DNA of 64,000 bases from Gorsachius magnificus (taxonomy: Eukaryota > Chordata > Aves > Pelecaniformes > Ardeidae): positions 75,628,275 through 75,692,274 of the forward strand of contig CM067085.1 of the NCBI GenBank assembly GCA_034008185.1, in the 5' to 3' direction. The notes under the pieces were generated by a model that saw only the letters and a program-made list of their open reading frames with translations, was not told where the DNA came from and did no database searches. The translations under genes and the position numbers were made by a program. Below are positions 58,901-64,000 of this stretch, piece by piece. The stretch's first letter is position 1, and each line of letters begins with the position of its first letter.

Positions 58901-61900
58901 CGAAAGGCCATGCCAAACTTTTCCAACGTTGTTCCTATCTAGAAAGGGAGCCTGTTCACTTGGATTTATACAACTCAACATTTTCCACACTCTAATTGTG
59001 GAGAAAATGTTGGTAGGCTGGTCACAGTATTGAAAATATTTATTTAATTTTTAAGTGCAGAGGAAAATGACACTGCAAGCACGCTATCATACACACCCAT
59101 TTATTTTGTACCCCTTCCTCTCACACCAGTGGATTTGCAAGGTCTCTCCCACCCTTGCACACCCAGCTGGGTTTCTGTGCTACAGCTTGGGATCTCATGG
59201 TGAGGAATGGCCAGGCACGGCGGTGTTCAGCCAGTTCAGCATCAGCTCAATGGCCCCTTATCAGCTGTGCTAGGACACAGCCCCTTCACTGCCCGGGTGG
59301 CTGGAATGTGCTTCTGGCTTTTCAGATTCATGGCAGGCTCTTTGCATATGCATCACCTGCAAACAACAGCCCCTGCCTGCCTGCTGTCCTTACTCCTGCT
59401 GTCGCCTGCTGTGGGGACTGACACAGCCGGTGAAGATGCCGGTGTGGTACCCTCATTCGAATAGGACTGGATCGGTACCAACCCTTGTATAATCACATTT
59501 ATAACACAGAAAGTATTTGAATTAAAAAACAAACCCCCTTTATTTCCACATGAAGATGTTGACAAACGAGCAGGGCAGACAAATTTGTAGGAGACTTGCC
59601 AATCACCTTGATTAATGCAACTAATCACTTTGTGGCATCAGTGAAGTCCCTCTCTCTCGATGCCTTGCTTTTGTTTACAGTATTTTAATGTCTTCTGCAG
59701 CTCAAATCACGCCAAGAACAGCCTTCAGACAAACTTAACCTAACTTGTATTTACTCAGACACCCGGCAGGGACCTCCCTAAGCCCACAGCAATCCTGTCT
59801 GAGGAGGTCTGGTTCAGCATAACTGGCTGTTAGGGCCTCCTGAGCAGTTGAGCGTTGGCTGGGCCACCTGGCCACCATTAGTCTCCCAGGAGGCTAACGA
59901 CTGGCTTGTGGGGCTGGCTGATGGATGTGTCTGCACGCCCCTGGGGGCTTCTTGGTGGTCAGCCTGGTGCTCGGTACTCCTGCCTGTTCAGACTTGGCTC
60001 CTGCTCCAGGTCGGGGAGCCCAGTGCAGCCTCTCCGCTGCCAGACCTTTGCCTGGCCCTTGCTCCATCTGCCCTTCGGTACCTCCCTGGGAAAAGGGAAG
60101 TTTACTTTTAAGCCAACAAATCAAGCCCTGTAATTCAGCCCGAGCTTGTTTGTACGTCCTACTTGTAAATCCAACGAAGCAGGCAATATAAGTGCAGCTA
60201 TTTGAGAAAGGAATTAGTACAACTCACCCTTGGAGCGAGGGAAAACACCACCTTTGTGCTTGCGCTGTCGGATTCTGCTGCAGCTCATGCTGACAGACTG
60301 GCTTTGCTGGGGACCAATTTGTGCTGGTTGTACTTGTGTCTTTCTGTTACTGGCATGGTTTTACTCCTTTAAAAAAAAAAGTTGCATCAGTTTATCTAAT
60401 TTGCATATGAAACCCTTTGGTATTATATAAGCATTTATTGCCATTAAAATTGCGCCTAGGGTATTTGCATTTTCGGGCAGCTTTGTAACGTGGTGTTCTA
60501 CGCGGGACGAGGGAAGTGCTGTCGTGCAGTTTTAAGCTCAGTTTTGTTTTCTGTGGTTGAATCCGTGTAAAAGGTGCGGTGATATAAGAAGATCTGATTG
60601 CAGGAAGTGTGGAAGAACAAAAATGGGAAGGTTAAGCAATACTTGGACATGCATTTTTTCTCAGCTTTGTGTACTAAATCAGCTCACTAGACGACAGATC
60701 TGTTACGCTTCTCTCTTTGGGCACTTGTATCTTTGGCCTACAGTGATCTTACTGGACCGAACGTCGTATTGTCCTGGCAAGCCCTTTCAGGCAGTTGTGC
60801 TTACGTTATCCCTGTGCCTTCAAACGTAACCTGCGTCCCATCGGAGAGTGTTGCTGCTTTACTACTGTGTGCCAGAAGCCAGTTTTGGTTTCTTCAGTGA
60901 GCTGTTCTTTGGCAATCCCTCGCTCTCCTGTAGGCCCACAGAACACAACACAAGCTTACCGATAAGCCAGAGGTAGCTGTTGGGCTTTAGGCAGCCAGTA
61001 ACGGACCTTCACTCTTATTTTAGTCCTAGCATAGTGTTGTAAGAAAACAGGTGGGAGGGGGGAAAGTTTCACAACTTGGGTTTGCCGCATGGACCACCCT
61101 GACCTCAGCGGAACATAAAACTGGGCTGTGAAAGCACCTTGCTGCTAAAGCAGCTTCTGTCTCCTCCATAGATGTTATCTTAGCAGCTTTATTGTCCTGT
61201 AAGGGGTAGCAGACATTTACATGAACCAGTGAGAAACTTCTTGGTGTGGCTCTTTGTCTTCACCTGAATACTATGAACTCGGCTTTCCCCCACTGCAGGC
61301 AGAGGGACAGCTAACGAAGGTCATTCCGCTCATGTGTGGCTCTGCTTAATTTCATGGGGTGGGTAAATCTCAAATGCCTTACCCTGGCAGATGCCTACCG
61401 CTATAGAGCGAGAGCAGTGCATTTAGTTTCTGACATTAATCTATATTGTAGATCTGAATCTAGATCTTTTGGTTTCTAAACCATAATGTCTCTCAGTTTT
61501 ATCTCAAGAGTAATATTTCTCAGCCAGGATTGGGGAAGTTTTGATATCAGCATAGTGTGTGGGACTTGATGTTTCCAGATAGAAGACAATTTCTGCCTGT
61601 CAATGATCTGTGGTATGGCTTAAAACGCTACTAATCATTATTTTAATGGGTGTCTAATTTGGATACACAGCTTTATAACCCAGCTCACTGGCAATTTCAA
61701 CTGAAGTGGGAATCCTAAGCTTTAAAATTAAAGGTTTGGGGTGAGATCTGGTTTCTTTCAGAATAAAAAAAAATGTTCTTGGCACCCGGGGGAGTGGGAG
61801 CTCACATTAAGTCTAAAACTGAGCCCGCATAAATGGAAGTGCACAGCATTCAGAGGATGGTTCTGAAAACACGTGTCCTGCGCTTGTCATGGCTTATTTT

Positions 61901-64000
61901 TCCGAACTGAAGACAAGGTTTCATGGTCCCCATTGCTTTCAGGCCCTGATCTAGCATTGTTGTCCCTCCCACTACAAATTCTGTCCCAATGGGCTGAATA
62001 AAGAGCCGCCTAACGCTTCAGCCTCTGCCCATCCTCAGCCTAGCGTTGGCCCAGCCTCAATGCCCAAGTACCCCCACTTACAAGAGGTCAAAAGAAAGCA
62101 GGTAGCAGAATGTTCTGAAATATTTATGATCTTTATACTTGAGGAGAGACGAGTTCGGGTAACATTAGAGATGAAGCTGCACTGCCTGCTGAGTTCTCTA
62201 AAAATAAATTTGAATGTTTTGTTGTTAAAAATCATTAACATTTTTTACTTGTAAGCATAAAAGGAAACTTTTATTTACCAAATTTAGATTAGTGTGTAAA
62301 TACAGATCTAGCATTGCCGGTGGAAAACTGGAATGGTGTCTCAGAGATTGTATGTGATGGCCCTGTTTATTGTACCAGTTAACACAGCATGAGACTAGAG
62401 CCTGATGGTAAATGTTGCCTGTAGGATGTGAAAAATTCAGTTGCCTAATACAACTAATTTTGAAATAAATATTCTGTTAGTAACAGAGTTGTAAACATTA
62501 CTCCAGCTATTCTTCCACTGTTTGAGTAGATATCTCATTCAAGGCACTTTTCAGTCTTTCCAAACTTTAGGTAGAGTGGAGATTTTTTATTTTAATGTGA
62601 AGGGTTTTTTTCCTGGATTTCCATATATTCAGACATCATCCAGTGCATAGTGTTTCCTGCAAGTGTCACACTTGCAGCAAGCGATCCCTTCTTCCGACAA
62701 TGCAGGAAAATCTTTCTGGGTTCTTGGCTCTGGGTTCCAGACAGACTGTGAAAGCGTAAGCCCAGCTGTCCCTTGCTTTAGGGCTTGCTTGTGCTGGTTT
62801 CTAGCTCTTCAGATCTTGTTCGTATGCATGTGAACACCCTGGCTTTTCATAAAAACATCACTTTCTTGTCAGCTGGGACCACAAAACTGATTTTTGTCAG
62901 CATCTCCTTTCCTTCGGTCTTGAGTGAAAAGGGGAGGCTGTGCTGCCCTGTAACCCTGTCATCTGACCCGGTTTTGCGTTAAAAATCACCATCAGCCTGT
63001 TGAGGACAACCTATGGAAGATAAGAAATGGAGATGAACTGAGGGAAAGGGGTAAGAAACAGGTACATTGCCTGGAGGTGTCAAAAAAGCCAAAGGAAATT
63101 GAACAGGACCTACTAAGGCATGAGGAAGGTTTTGATTTTATTTGCTGTTTCAAGTTGCTTGGATTCTTAAGAAGCCAGCTTTTTCGGTATTTTGGTTAAA
63201 ATATGTAAAGTAGAAGATGACAACTTCCTTTATTTTCTCTGACCTTTATTTTTTTCCGTATCGTAAACGTGGCTGTCTGCTGGCAGGAGGCGAGAGGCTG
63301 GCTGAGTCTTGCTTCCCTTTTTGTCCGCACAAACGGGCGCACATCCTCAGCCTGCTCCTTTTGTATGAACGGCTTTTAGAAAGCTGGAACTCGGGCTTCT
63401 GTAAAGCAAATATCCTGTTTTAGGAATTCAGCATAGGATTCTGGGCTCAGAAAAATGGGACAAGTTTCTGTTGACTTCAGTGAAAAGGAGATTCATGGCA
63501 GGGGAGGTAAGCCAATGCCTGCAAATCTTAAGATGATCATTTGCTAGGTGGTGGTTAGAGCGAGGCTTCGTTCGACCGCTTCGATGGCCTGCTTTGACAT
63601 TGGCTGGCCTAGGTGGATCTTCCCTTGCAGCATCACTCAACAGGCTTCTCAAGTGGTCAAGTGCATTTTATGTATTCAGGCAATTTGACACCAAACCCAG
63701 TATCTGGATGTGCTTTTGGTGTCTTAGCATTTAGGATTCCCCTCAGATTATAATTACCTTTACATTTATGTACCACGTGGTCTGTCTGCATCTTCCAGGT
63801 CTCTCTTGCAAAGTGAATTCAATACAAAGTCCTGCTCCGCCCAGTTCCATACATCCCCCCGGCTTATTATTTCGCTTTTCATCATTTTTCTTTTGTTTTC
63901 AGAGCTTGATTTAGATTTCAGGTCACTTGTCTATGACTTCTTCCGTGCAAACGTGAAATGGGTTTTTTTTAAAGTAAAATACAATGCTTTGCTGAAATTC
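58901..64000. other. Intergenic, no gene recognised
   Basis: No known exon or repeat was identified with confidence. Two octamer-type ATTTGCAT cores lie at about 60400-60470, and a perfect 21-bp palindrome at 62657-62677. Confidence 0.6.
62657..62677. repeat. Perfect inverted repeat, 10-bp arms, 1-bp centre
   Basis: ctgcaagtgt, then c, then acacttgcag. Each arm contains a CAAGTG core, the type bound by NKX2 homeodomain factors. It could be a paired binding site or chance. Confidence 0.85.

Noticed and set aside
58440..59033. Several repetitive open frames on both strands
   Set aside because: Produced by the 40-bp minisatellite being read in different frames.
61430..61500. MIR-like 3' text (tctagatcttttggtttcta, then accataatg)
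   Set aside because: Too short and diverged to separate from chance without a repeat search.
20000..64000. VAV3 first exon
   Set aside because: Expected downstream from remembered gene order, but no calponin-homology start sequence was recognised in any GC-rich block.

Overview
The window is vertebrate nuclear DNA, almost certainly from a bird. It carries a split gene with GT-AG introns, long AT-rich noncoding tracts, and CR1 LINE 3' ends with the ATTCTATG-type tail typical of avian genomes. There are no operons, bacterial genes or CRISPR arrays. Only one protein-coding gene can be supported.

Region 1 (1-19950) is the plus-strand gene for the calcium-binding mitochondrial carrier SCaMC-1 (SLC25A24). 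Nine coding exons lie between 7874 and 17614 and splice in frame to 414 residues plus a stop. They encode EF-hands 2-4, the linker helix and all three mitochondrial-carrier repeats. The first coding exon, with roughly the first 60 residues and EF-hand 1, was not found and is probably upstream of base 1, so 1-7873 is read as intron 1. A 3' UTR of about 2.3 kb ends at one AATAAA (19926-19931) followed by a GT-rich stretch. The 3' UTR contains a long broken G-run.

Region 2 (about 20-64 kb) is gene-poor. From memory of vertebrate gene order, the next gene beyond SLC25A24 in this direction is VAV3, but no VAV3 exon was recognised. The region holds four kinds of element: CR1 fragments (23.1, 24.5-25.0 and 40.3-40.6 kb); three ancient MIR-type SINE relics (21.5, 38.4-38.6 and 50.7 kb); two GC-rich minisatellites (49.5 and 58.7 kb); and CpG-island-like blocks (27.2-27.5, 28.1-28.3 and 49.7-50.2 kb) that could be promoters of unseen transcripts. 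Two AT-rich stretches (48.5-49.0 and 57.4-57.9 kb) are dense in homeodomain- and POU-type core motifs and are candidate enhancers.

No new biological system was found. The points most worth following are the MIR copies in a bird, the GC-rich CR1 copy at 40.3 kb, the orphan CpG island at 27 kb with LTR-like sequence beside it, and the 3' UTR G-run.
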